Of a stretch of 64,000 nucleotides of DNA, positions 42,252 through 50,676 are shown one piece after another. The position numbers and the translations under genes are program-made. A model generated the notes under the pieces. The model saw only the letters and a program-made list of their open reading frames with translations, was not told the origin of the DNA and did not search any database. Within the stretch, counting starts at the first letter, position 1; every line of letters begins with the position of its first letter. The DNA is from Acetobacterium fimetarium (GTDB lineage Bacteria; Bacillota; Clostridia; Eubacteriales; Eubacteriaceae), in the NCBI RefSeq assembly GCF_014284475.1, contig NZ_WJBC01000006.1:62001-126000 (forward strand). The letters run 5' to 3'.

Positions 42252-42824
42252 CTATTTGATATCTGCTTTAACAAATGCTTCCACCGAGCGGGGAATGCTG
42301 CCTCTGATCATGATCAGCAGCTTTTTGAGGATGATTTCCGGTTCTTCCGTCATCCCTTCGTCGACCCAGTCGATCAGCAGGCCATTGAACACATGCCGAT
42401 AGAAATTGACGATGAATTTATGATCCTGTTCCGCTAAATCCACATCCAGTTCTTGTTTACATTCGTCAACCACAAAATCCAGCAGCCGGTTGGAAAGATG
42501 GGTTAGGTAGGTGTTGGCTTCGGGCCAATAGGATGAATTATAGATATGCAGGATCATTTTCGAATTCCGTTTCGTGTAATTCATGGTCGCCAGAAACCCG
42601 CCGCCCCAAGTTTCAAAGGTCCGGTTCTGGGCAATTTCAAGCGCCAGTTCTTCGTAAAAAATGTATTTGAAGACGGCCATAATATCGGAAAAGTGATTAT
42701 AGAAAGTCTGCCGGTTGACACCGCAGTGGTCGCAGATTTCCTTCACCGTCACCCGGTCGATGCTTTTCCGGCTGACCAGTTCTTTGAATGTTTCGATGAT
42801 TGCATCTTTGGCATGCTTTTTCAT
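42252..42824 (-). CDS. TetR/AcrR-family regulator next to the MFS pump
   Basis: 190 residues. The helix-turn-helix reads VTVKEICDHCGVNRQTFYNHF, a TetR pattern, and the C-terminal domain looks like the TetR_C_7/DhaS-type ligand domain. It overlaps the MFS gene by 4 bp and follows it, so the two are co-transcribed. It may control the pump and perhaps the oleate hydratase operon, which starts 240 bp further on. Confidence 0.87.
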   Translation of the reverse strand: MKKHAKDAIIETFKELVSRKSIDRVTVKEICDHCGVNRQTFYNHFSDIMAVFKYIFYEELALEIAQNRTFETWGGGFLATMNYTKRNSKMILHIYNSSYWPEANTYLTHLSNRLLDFVVDECKQELDVDLAEQDHKFIVNFYRHVFNGLLIDWVDEGMTEEPEIILKKLLIMIRGSIPRSVEAFVKADIK

Positions 42825-44317
42825 ACGGTTCTCCTTTCGGTCGTTTCGTCATCACTTTCAGTTTTTACGGCACCTGTCATTCTGGGCAGCAGCATTGCCA
42901 GTCCCAGGACAACACAGACGATGACGGTAATGATGATAAACACTGAATGCACCGACGTGTTCAGTGATTGAATAACCTGTTCGCCCGAAATGGCACTGGC
43001 CTGGGTTGACGATCCATACAGATCATTGGAATTGACGCCCCCTTTGCCGATTTCATTAAAATACTGAATAATTTTCATATTGAAGACGCTGCCGAAAATA
43101 CTGATGCCGATGGTCTGGCCCAATGTCCTCAGTAACGAATTGGTAGCGGTTGCCGCCCCCCGTTTGCGGAAGCCGACTGCCTCTTGGATGAGGATGGTCA
43201 GAGTCGTTAAGGCGCCGCCAAAGCCAAAACCGGCGACGGCATTGTAGAGGATCACTAAAAAATAGGGCGTGTCGGTTCCCAGCGTCGTCATCAGCAGCAC
43301 CCCGATCAGCAGCATTGCTGTGGATATGATCGTAACGGTTTTTCCGCCGCGCGTGAGGATCAGCTTGCCGAGGATCACGGACGCGATCAGCCAACTGAGA
43401 GATATCGATACCAGCGCCAGACCGGAGACGGTGGCGCTTAATCCCAGGACATTCTGGATGTAAATCGGGATGTAAACATCAACGCCAATCAAAACGGCGG
43501 CCAGCAGAAAACTGATGAGATTGACCAGGCTGCTGGTTCGAGTCAGAATATCCGGTGGGATAATGGGTTCGGTGGCTTTTAGCTCGATGCGATAGAAGAC
43601 GAACAGCAGGAATAGGGTTGCGGCAACCGATAATACGACAAAGATCAGACTGCCGTTCATGATCTCGGCGGACAGAAAAATATTGAAAAACACCAGCATG
43701 GCAAGAGATAACGTCAAAATGCCGGCATAGTCGATGATCTGTTTTTTCTTTTCAAAGTTTTCCACGAGATTGCGCCGAATCAAAAAAATGGACAGAAACC
43801 CGAACGGCAGATTGATGAAGAAGATCCAATGCCAGGAAAGCAGATCGATCAAGGTTCCGCCCAGAAATGGTCCCACCAGACTGGCGACGCCCCACATGGT
43901 CCCCAAACTCCCCTGCACTTTGGGTCGCTCTTCCAGGGTGAAAATATCACCCACGATGGTATAGGTCAGGGTAAAAATCGAGCCAGCGCCCAAGCCCTGG
44001 ATCGCCCGAAAGGCGATCAGCATGATCATATTCTGAGAAAATCCGCACAGGGTGCTGCCGATCAGAAAGATGCCGATGCCGATCGAGATCATGTTTTTGC
44101 GGCCGTACAGATCCGCCAGTTTGCCGTAGATGGGCGTGGAGATGGCAGACATCAGTAAATAGGCCGAGAAAACAAAGCTGATGTTTTCAAAGCCGTTCAA
44201 GTCTTTGGAGATGGTGGAAATGGCGGTGGTAACAACCGTACCTTCTACTGCCGCCAGAAACATTGCCACCATCAAAGCGATGGTGATATTTTTTTTGTCC
44301 GTTTGAGTTCTCATCAT
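42821..44317 (-). CDS. DHA2-family major facilitator efflux pump
   Basis: About 498 residues if it starts at ATG 44317; a longer frame from 44365 is possible and neither start has a perfect ribosome binding site. Fourteen membrane helices are apparent. The DHA2 motifs are present: ADLYGRKN after helix 2 (motif A), and GSLGTMWGVASLVGPFLGG in the helix 4-5 region (motif C). Such pumps export drugs, dyes, bile acids or fatty acids with proton exchange. Its neighbour is a TetR regulator and, across an intergenic gap, the oleate hydratase operon, so fatty acid efflux is a reasonable guess. Confidence 0.88.
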   Translation of the reverse strand: MMRTQTDKKNITIALMVAMFLAAVEGTVVTTAISTISKDLNGFENISFVFSAYLLMSAISTPIYGKLADLYGRKNMISIGIGIFLIGSTLCGFSQNMIMLIAFRAIQGLGAGSIFTLTYTIVGDIFTLEERPKVQGSLGTMWGVASLVGPFLGGTLIDLLSWHWIFFINLPFGFLSIFLIRRNLVENFEKKKQIIDYAGILTLSLAMLVFFNIFLSAEIMNGSLIFVVLSVAATLFLLFVFYRIELKATEPIIPPDILTRTSSLVNLISFLLAAVLIGVDVYIPIYIQNVLGLSATVSGLALVSISLSWLIASVILGKLILTRGGKTVTIISTAMLLIGVLLMTTLGTDTPYFLVILYNAVAGFGFGGALTTLTILIQEAVGFRKRGAATATNSLLRTLGQTIGISIFGSVFNMKIIQYFNEIGKGGVNSNDLYGSSTQASAISGEQVIQSLNTSVHSVFIIITVIVCVVLGLAMLLPRMTGAVKTESDDETTERRTV

Positions 44318-44438
44318 TTTCTTGTCATTCCCTACCTGTTTTAGTTTAAGGCAGTCAGCCGCCAAGCCTCACGGTGGTGATTGCTTCAATCTTATTAGTA
44401 TAGCAAACAAACCGGTGCAAATCTACACTTATGCAAAA

Positions 44439-44478
44439 ACACGCATCGCAGCGGTGTGTCTTTCGCTGCCATGCGTGT
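44439..44478 (-). terminator. Rho-independent terminator of the osmoprotectant operon
   Basis: Long stem ACACGCAT-GCAGCG / CGCTGC-ATGCGTGT followed by TTTTTG on the minus strand. Confidence 0.8.
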
Positions 44479-44494
44479 CGGCGATGAAAGCTTA

Positions 44495-45439
44495 CTAAAA
44501 CTTGAGCCGGGACAAACAGCCCAGATCAAAGGCGCCGATGAGCGTGCCATTTGCATTTCGGACGCCAATTTTATTGACACCGTTTTCCAGGCAGCGGCGG
44601 ATGCCCACAATCAGTGGATCCGCTTCGTTCACCGCAAGCGTTATGTCTTTTTCTGCGGCACTGCCGTTAAACGGACAGATCACCTGTTTGATCTTGACAA
44701 TGTTCAGATAGGACAGAAAGCCCTTGTTGCCGATAAACGCCTCGGCAAAATCGCTTTTACTGTGAAAGACGATGTCGTCGCGGGTGCCGATTTCCATGAT
44801 TTCACCCTGGTTCAGCACGACGATCTTCGTCCCCAGTTTAATGGCTTCTTCAATGTCGTGGGTGACAAAAACGATGGTTTTATGCAGCGACTGGTAAATC
44901 CGGATGATCTCATCCTGCAGCACCGCGCGGTTGATCTGATCCACCGCCCCCAGCGGTTCATCCATCAGAATGATCTCCGGATCGGCAGCCAGGGCCCGGG
45001 CCATGCCCACCCTCTGTTTCTGCCCGCCGCTTAATTCGTTGGGATATTTTTTAAGATAGCTTTCATCCAGCCCCACCAGATGGATCAGTTCCCGGGCTCG
45101 TTCCTGTTTTTGTGCTGCCGCAGTTTTCTGAAGGTCCAGTGGATAGGCCATGTTTTTTTCGATGGACAGATGGGGGAACAGCCCCACCTGCTGAATCACA
45201 TAGCCGATATTCCGTTTCAGGACAATGGGATCCCAGTCTTTGATCGTTTTCCCCTTGATGATGATCTCGCCGCTGTTGGGCGCGATCAGCCCGTTCATCA
45301 TTTTCAACAGGGTGGTTTTTCCGCAGCCGGACGGACCGATCAGCACCACAAATTCCCCGGCTTCAATGTTCAGACTCAAATTTTGAATGATCGGTTTACC
45401 GGCTTCATACTGCTGGCTGACATCACGAAACTGAATCAT
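44495..45439 (-). CDS. opuCA: Osmoprotectant ABC transporter ATPase (OpuCA/ProV-like)
   Basis: 314 residues. Walker A GPSGCGKTT (35-43), signature LSGGQKQRVGMARAL, Walker B EIILMDEPLGAVD. A short C-terminal extension (SDFAEAFIGNKG and later ADPLIVGIRRCLENGVNKIG) resembles a single CBS repeat, typical of glycine betaine/choline ATPases. It energises uptake of a compatible solute such as betaine, choline or carnitine. The last gene of the three-gene operon, it is preceded by the binding-protein gene with a 1-bp gap. Confidence 0.88.
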   Translation of the reverse strand: MIQFRDVSQQYEAGKPIIQNLSLNIEAGEFVVLIGPSGCGKTTLLKMMNGLIAPNSGEIIIKGKTIKDWDPIVLKRNIGYVIQQVGLFPHLSIEKNMAYPLDLQKTAAAQKQERARELIHLVGLDESYLKKYPNELSGGQKQRVGMARALAADPEIILMDEPLGAVDQINRAVLQDEIIRIYQSLHKTIVFVTHDIEEAIKLGTKIVVLNQGEIMEIGTRDDIVFHSKSDFAEAFIGNKGFLSYLNIVKIKQVICPFNGSAAEKDITLAVNEADPLIVGIRRCLENGVNKIGVRNANGTLIGAFDLGCLSRLKF

Positions 45440-45440
45440 C

Positions 45441-46328
45441 CTAGTTCAACAATCCTTTCGCTTTTAGAAACTCGTTGGCCACGTCCCCGGCATCCCGGTT
45501 TTCTTTTTCCACGGTATAATTCATCTGCTGCATTTCCTCATCGCTGATCTGTCCCGCCAGTTTATTGAGAATCCCTTCCAGTTCCGGATATTTATCCAGC
45601 GTCTGCTGGCGGATGACAGTTGCCGCCTGATAGGCGGGGAAGAAATTTTTGTCATCTTTGAGAACCTTCAAGTTGTATTCGGCCAGCAGCCCATCGGTTG
45701 AGAAGTTGTTGATGACATCGACCTGTCCTTCGCCGATGGCCTTGTATTTCAGGCCGATATCCAGCTCTTTGGTCTCTTTGAAATTGAAACCATAGGCCTT
45801 GACCAGCCCGGGATAGCCGTCTTCCCGTTCGTAAAAATCATATTCCGATCCCAGCACCAGATTTGAACTCTGAGCCGCCAGCTCCGAGAAGGTGTAGATT
45901 CCCATGGCATCGGCTTTGGCTTTATCCATCGCCAGGGCATAGGTATCATTGAAGCCATACAGCTCCAGCCATTTGAAATGATATTTTTCCTGGTATTCTT
46001 TTTTAACCCCGGTGTAGAGCTCTGCGGGATCGGTGACCAGATCGTTTTTCAGCACAAACAGCCAGCCGGTTCCGGTGTATTCCGGGTACATATCGATTTC
46101 GCCGGCTTCCATGGCCGGCTGAATGTTGGAAGTTCCCCCGCCGATCCCCAGTTTGTACTCCACCTTGATGTCGGAGTTCGCTTCGATGAGCTGGCCCATC
46201 ATTGCGGCGATGATATAGCTTTCCGCCATCGGTTTGGAGGCAATGACCACCTTCTTTTCAGCGGTCTGACAGCCACTTGCCAATAAAACCAGTAGCCCGA
46301 TCAATACGACACTGATCAATTTTTTCAT
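45441..46328 (-). CDS. opuCC: Osmoprotectant ABC transporter binding lipoprotein (OpuCC/OsmF-like)
   Basis: 295 residues. The lipoprotein signal ends with LLASGCQTAE, giving Cys20 as the lipid-modified residue. Motifs of the OpuAC/QAT-binding family are clear: IASKPMAESYIIAAMMGQLI and EYTGTGW. It captures the solute outside the cell and delivers it to the permease. The start overlaps the permease stop by 4 bp. Confidence 0.9.
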   Translation of the reverse strand: MKKLISVVLIGLLVLLASGCQTAEKKVVIASKPMAESYIIAAMMGQLIEANSDIKVEYKLGIGGGTSNIQPAMEAGEIDMYPEYTGTGWLFVLKNDLVTDPAELYTGVKKEYQEKYHFKWLELYGFNDTYALAMDKAKADAMGIYTFSELAAQSSNLVLGSEYDFYEREDGYPGLVKAYGFNFKETKELDIGLKYKAIGEGQVDVINNFSTDGLLAEYNLKVLKDDKNFFPAYQAATVIRQQTLDKYPELEGILNKLAGQISDEEMQQMNYTVEKENRDAGDVANEFLKAKGLLN

Positions 46329-46966
46329 TTCGTCCTCCTCAATAATCTTTTTTCAATCATGCCCAGGATGCCGTCAGCGATAAAAGCCAGAAGCGCCACT
46401 AATAGGCTACCGGCGACGGTCATCTCATCAAAATTGGTGGTGATTCCCCGCCAGATGGCCACCCCCAGACCACCCGCCCCGATGAAGGAGGCAATTCCGG
46501 CCAGGGCAATGGTCATGACCACCATATTACGGATGCCGGCGATGATCACCGGCAAGGCCAGCGGAAACTGGATCTTTGACAGCAGCTGCCAGGGGGTACT
46601 GCCCATGCCCACAGCCGCCTCCATAATCTGACTGTCCACCTCGGTCAGCCCCACATAAGTGTTGCGGATCACCGGCAATAACCCGTAGATCACCAGCGCA
46701 ATGATCGCCGTGGTGTTGCCGATGCCGGTGATGGAAACGAAAAACCCGAACATCGCAATGGAAGGAATGGTATACAGCACATTGGTGAGTCCGATGACGA
46801 CGCTGGCGGCTTTTGGTGATTTGGCGATGAGGATTCCGGTGGTAATCCCCACCACGGTTATGATAATGATGGCAGTGAAACTCAACAACAGATGCTGCAC
46901 CATCAGTTCGATAAAAAAATCGCTTCTGGTCAGAAGTAAGTTACCTAAACTTGTGAAAAATTCCAT
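46325..46966 (-). CDS. opuCB: Osmoprotectant ABC transporter permease (OpuCB-like)
   Basis: About 213 residues from ATG 46966, with AGGAGC upstream; a longer frame to 47074 has no site. Five or six membrane helices and the permease EAA-type loop (EAAVGMGSTPWQLLSKIQFPLALPVIIAG) identify a betaine-type ABC permease. It is the first gene of the opu operon, with overlaps into the binding protein gene. Only one permease gene is present, so it must act as a homodimer. The upstream gap has no obvious operator. Confidence 0.87.
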   Translation of the reverse strand: MEFFTSLGNLLLTRSDFFIELMVQHLLLSFTAIIIITVVGITTGILIAKSPKAASVVIGLTNVLYTIPSIAMFGFFVSITGIGNTTAIIALVIYGLLPVIRNTYVGLTEVDSQIMEAAVGMGSTPWQLLSKIQFPLALPVIIAGIRNMVVMTIALAGIASFIGAGGLGVAIWRGITTNFDEMTVAGSLLVALLAFIADGILGMIEKRLLRRTK

Positions 46967-47216
46967 AGCCGCTCCTGTTTTTTTCTGAATCACGGTTTCA
47001 ACCGGCACATTTCTTTTATTGAATACCCCAAATATAATATTTCTCACACCTACCGGGTGATTTGCATCCGACAATTTGCCGGTGCGCGGTGTGTGATGGT
47101 TTGAGGACGGAAAACGCTTGCATTTGAAAACGTTGAATGCGATAATTATTTATATTGATGTCAGAATCATTCCGACTTACTTGTTTGTTACTGCAATTAA
47201 GCGGCATCAAAAAAAC

Positions 47217-47250
47217 ACCAGCCCTTCAACTTGAAGGAAGTGGCGCTGGT
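47217..47250. other. Hairpin close to the DUF2284 start
   Basis: ACCAGC / GCTGGT arms with an inner CCTTCAA / TTGAAGG stem, ending 29 bp before the DUF2284 start. A T-run follows on the minus strand and a shorter one on the plus strand. It could be a terminator of antisense transcription or an attenuator of the gene. Confidence 0.45.
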
Positions 47251-47279
47251 TTTAATCTAAAATAACCTGTGGAGGAACC

Positions 47280-47804
47280 ATGTTACGAGAAAAAATTATT
47301 AACGCCATCAACGAAGTCGGTTTCGACGAATACAAAGAAATTTCGTCATCCGATATTATTTTTGCTGACGCTGTTTTTGCGAGCTGCAAAGCCAACACCT
47401 GTGGCAATTACGGACAGAACTACTCCTGCCCGCCGCTTTCAGGCGACATGGCTGAAAATAAGCAGCGGTTTTTGAAGTATGCTCATGCCATTATCATCAA
47501 TAAGATTGTTTTTCTGGGCAAATACTATGAAAAGATGGAAGAAAGTGGGGCTCAAGTCGCGGAATTGCTGGATCAATTGCGTCAAAAACTGGAGGATGAA
47601 CCGGTTATGATTGCCGGTCCCGGCGGCTGCAATCTCTGCAAAGAGTGTGCAGCTAAACTGTCAGAACCCTGTCGTTTCCCGGAACAGAAGCGTTATTCAT
47701 TGGAAGGCAGCGGCATGGACATCGTCTCCATGTCACGAAAGCTGGGGATGACCTACAACGCCGGCGACAAGAAAGTCGGGTTCTTTATGATGGTGCTCTA
47801 TTGA
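47280..47804 (+). CDS. DUF2284 metal-binding protein
   Basis: 174 residues. The cysteine pattern CKANTCGNYGQNYSCPP near residue 35 and GGCNLCKECAAKLSEPCRFP near 118 is the DUF2284 signature, thought to bind iron-sulfur or other metal. Other conserved sequence includes SLEGSGMDI near the C-terminus. A GTGGAGGAACC sequence precedes the start. The family is widespread in anaerobes but its reaction is unknown. It is not in an operon. Confidence 0.85.
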   Translation: MLREKIINAINEVGFDEYKEISSSDIIFADAVFASCKANTCGNYGQNYSCPPLSGDMAENKQRFLKYAHAIIINKIVFLGKYYEKMEESGAQVAELLDQLRQKLEDEPVMIAGPGGCNLCKECAAKLSEPCRFPEQKRYSLEGSGMDIVSMSRKLGMTYNAGDKKVGFFMMVLY

Positions 47805-47926
47805 CTGAAAATGGCCTCTTGTTTTGGATGTTTTAATCAAATCTTCACATTTTATTAATATTATGTTCACATTCGTCTGTTATCCTTTAATCAGCCAATC
47901 AAATAAGCAAAGAACCTAGAACCTTG

Positions 47927-47966
47927 AGAATCGGATTTGCATCAAATCTCAGGGGCTTCTGATTCT
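47927..47966 (+). other. Structured leader before the small basic gene
   Basis: An outer stem AGAATC / GATTCT encloses an inner hairpin GATTTG-CAT-CAAATC. It lies about 70 bp before the start of the 72-residue gene. Its role is unknown; it could be a leader structure or a small RNA. Confidence 0.35.
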
Positions 47967-48037
47967 TAGTTGGCTCAAAACAAAATCATGATGCCGCCAC
48001 TGAATTGTGGCTGCCGAAAACATAGAGGAGAACAACC

Positions 48038-48256
48038 ATGATTAAATTATTCAAGACCAGAGCATTCAATCCGCAGGACAGCAAAAAAAGCGTCTATTCG
48101 CTGGAGAAGAAAAAAAGCACCAAACAGCAGAGCATCAAAAGCCGCGTCAAAGCCGCAATAAAACGCAGCAAAGAGAAAACATCGGCATTTGAATTATTGT
48201 TTCTCTCCAACTTTTATTGGAGCATGAACGACTTTGGGGATGCGATTATAAAATAA
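48038..48256 (+). CDS. Small basic protein, 72 residues
   Basis: A strong GAGGAGAACAACC site precedes the ATG. The product is very rich in Lys, Arg and Ser in the first 50 residues (FKTRAFNPQDSKKSVYSLEK) and ends with a more ordered LLFLSNFYWSMNDFGDAIIK. No membrane helix or signal peptide. I recognise no family. Length, spacing and site support a real gene; RNA- or membrane-binding is possible. Confidence 0.55.
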   Translation: MIKLFKTRAFNPQDSKKSVYSLEKKKSTKQQSIKSRVKAAIKRSKEKTSAFELLFLSNFYWSMNDFGDAIIK

Positions 48257-48279
48257 GACCAGATATGTTTTTGCCTCTT

Positions 48280-49068
48280 TTACAGCTTCTCGATGGCCTT
48301 TAAAATACCGTAAATTATTGCCTGAGGTCTGGGAGGACATCCAGGTATATAGACATCAACTGGGACAATGTTGTCAATCCCATTGCTCGTCGCATATGAA
48401 TCTCTGAAGATGCCGCCGCTGCATGCACAAGCGCCAACGGCAACGACCAGTTTCGGATCCGGAGTCGCATTATAGGTCTTAATCAATGCCAGCTGCATAT
48501 TTCGGGTGGCCGTTCCCGTCACCAGCAGCATATCTGCATGCCGGGGGGAGGCGACAAAATGCATCCCCAGTCTTTCCACATCGTTAAAAGGGTTGTTCAT
48601 CGCATTGATCTCGTAATCACAGCCATTGCAGGATCCGGCGTCCACTTCTCTGATATTCAGGCTTCTGCCAAATGTCTTTCTGATCCGCTTGACAAGTTCG
48701 GCACAGATTGCTTCGTAAGGCATCACAATTTCCTGATCTTCTGCGATGACGAGGGTGCTGCTTCGAAGCGCTGTTCGTTTTTCCTCAGCCAGTTCAAACT
48801 GATTGGTCATCGCAATTGCGCCGGAGGGGCAGATTTCTTCACAAAGGGTACAAAACACACAGGTATCGAGGTTTATTCCCAGGACTTTCGTTTGGGCATC
48901 CCTGACAATGGCCTGAGATGGACAGCGCCCGAGACACTCGCCGCAGCCGGTGCATTTTTTCATATCAATGACGGTTTTACCGGTTTTCGGCAGGGATAAA
49001 AGTGCTTTCCTGGGATAATTTTGAGTCAGATTGGGATACTTGATTATCTTTTTAATGGTATTGAACAT
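48280..49068 (-). CDS. Hyf/Ehr-like complex: fused ferredoxin and NuoB-like small subunit
   Basis: 262 residues. Two [4Fe-4S] ferredoxin motifs (C39-C42-C45-C49 and C70-C73-C76-C80) in the first 90 residues equal the HycF/NuoI subunit, followed by a NuoB/HycG-like domain with C147, C150, a cysteine at 214 or 216, and C244 for the proximal cluster. It merges two subunits that are separate in E. coli hydrogenase 4. It passes electrons from a reduced ferredoxin-like donor to the large subunit. It is the last gene of the complex. Confidence 0.85.
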   Translation of the reverse strand: MFNTIKKIIKYPNLTQNYPRKALLSLPKTGKTVIDMKKCTGCGECLGRCPSQAIVRDAQTKVLGINLDTCVFCTLCEEICPSGAIAMTNQFELAEEKRTALRSSTLVIAEDQEIVMPYEAICAELVKRIRKTFGRSLNIREVDAGSCNGCDYEINAMNNPFNDVERLGMHFVASPRHADMLLVTGTATRNMQLALIKTYNATPDPKLVVAVGACACSGGIFRDSYATSNGIDNIVPVDVYIPGCPPRPQAIIYGILKAIEKL

Positions 49069-49077
49069 TAGCTCTCC

Positions 49078-50676
49078 TTATAAATCATTTCCTGCATAGG
49101 ACAGATTGAAACTTTTATTGATCAGGGGAAAATCCGGCACCAGATTTCCTTTGACCGCATGACAGAGTGCCGGCCAGTTGCAGAATGAAGGGGTTCTGAT
49201 TTTATAGCGGAAAATGGTATTGTTTTCCCCGGTCATCACCCAGTGGATATTCTCTCCCCGCGGCGCCTCCGTCATCCCAAAGGCAAACTGATAAGGTGCC
49301 ACCGTTGTGATCGATTCTCTGATCCGGCCAGCTGGCATGCTGTCAATGGCGGCCAGCATTAAATCGATAGCCTGATAACATTCCTCGATTTTTACATTCA
49401 TCCGGCAGTTGACGTCCCCATTATGATGCTCTGGGATCGCAAATGAAAGTTGGCGGTAAACGCGGTTGGGAAAACTTTTTCGCACATCCGATCGGATTCC
49501 GGCCGCCCGGGCTGGCGGCCCCACGGCATTTAAATCCGCGGCAATTTGGGCACTGAGAATGCCGGTATTTTCGACCCGATCGATAAAAAAGCTGTTGGCT
49601 TTTATGATCACCTCCGTCTCTTCAAACTCTGAGCGGATTTTTTTAAGCTGTCTGATCAGGGACGCCTCTTTCCCCGCGACAAAGTCTTTTCTGACCCCGC
49701 CCAGCCGGTTCACACCTCTTAAAAAGCGCATCCCGCAGAGTTCATCAGCAATGCCATAGGCCCAGCCCCGCATCATTTTAAACTGCGACGCCGCAAATCC
49801 ATAAGCCACATCTGTACATATCCCACCAAGATCCCCCAGATGACTGGTTAATCTTTCCAGTTCCGCAAAAACAACCCGGATATACTCCGCCCGTTCCGGA
49901 ATTTTCAGCCCGGCAATCTTTTCAATTGCCTGACAATAAGCATAGGCATTAGTAAAGCTCTCATCTCCTGAAATGCGTTCAGCCACAAAGAGGCATTTTT
50001 CAAGACTCTCCCCCTCACACAATTTTTCGATGCCTTTATGGACAAAATATAATTGCGCTTCCAGATTGATAATCGGTTCGCCAGCAACACTGAATCGGAA
50101 ATGTCCGGGTTCGATAATACCCGCATGAACCGGGCCAACCGGAATTTCAAAGACGCCCGCGCTGATCACTTTCGAGAAGTTGATTTTTTCTTTTGCAAAA
50201 TCTGGCCGATGCTTTAAATCATAGGCTTTGCGTAATGGAAAAGTTTCCCGGGGCCAGTTGCCGTGAAAGACCAGCCGCTTGGCATTTGGATGCCCAACTG
50301 GGTTCAGCCCGAATAAATCTTTTATTTCTCTTTCGTACCGTGCTGCCGCATGGACCTTGCCCGCAATCGATTCAAAGGTCATTTGCTCAGGCTCAATCCC
50401 AATTTTAAGAATCAGCAAGATGCCTGAAACACGATCGGCAAAGGCATAATAGACGGCATACTTGCCAATCAACGAGGTTTCATCATTGGCAAACATCGAA
50501 ACCAAGGGATACCCCATTTCATGATTGATGTAGCCACTGAGTTCCCGTATTCGATCCGGCTTTATTTCAAGGTACAGCTCATTTTCATAAGCTTTCACGG
50601 TTTTTATGATATCATCCCCGAAATTCTCGATGAGTTTTTTATTTATTTCAATCGCTGTCAATAGTCTATCCTCCAA
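49078..50676 (-). CDS. Hyf/Ehr-like complex: large subunit without nickel ligands
   Basis: 532 residues: a NuoC-like part (about 1-160) and a NuoD/HycE-like part. The place of the first nickel motif RxCGxC reads RISGDES (234-240), and the C-terminal DPCxxC is replaced by INKSFNLSYAG (about 518-528). All four cysteines that hold the NiFe centre in hydrogenases are absent. The protein is thus not an ordinary hydrogenase; it belongs with Ehr (energy-converting hydrogenase-related) complexes of unknown reaction or with quinone-reductase-like forms. It overlaps the next upstream gene by 11 bp. Confidence 0.87.
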   Translation of the reverse strand: MEDRLLTAIEINKKLIENFGDDIIKTVKAYENELYLEIKPDRIRELSGYINHEMGYPLVSMFANDETSLIGKYAVYYAFADRVSGILLILKIGIEPEQMTFESIAGKVHAAARYEREIKDLFGLNPVGHPNAKRLVFHGNWPRETFPLRKAYDLKHRPDFAKEKINFSKVISAGVFEIPVGPVHAGIIEPGHFRFSVAGEPIINLEAQLYFVHKGIEKLCEGESLEKCLFVAERISGDESFTNAYAYCQAIEKIAGLKIPERAEYIRVVFAELERLTSHLGDLGGICTDVAYGFAASQFKMMRGWAYGIADELCGMRFLRGVNRLGGVRKDFVAGKEASLIRQLKKIRSEFEETEVIIKANSFFIDRVENTGILSAQIAADLNAVGPPARAAGIRSDVRKSFPNRVYRQLSFAIPEHHNGDVNCRMNVKIEECYQAIDLMLAAIDSMPAGRIRESITTVAPYQFAFGMTEAPRGENIHWVMTGENNTIFRYKIRTPSFCNWPALCHAVKGNLVPDFPLINKSFNLSYAGNDL

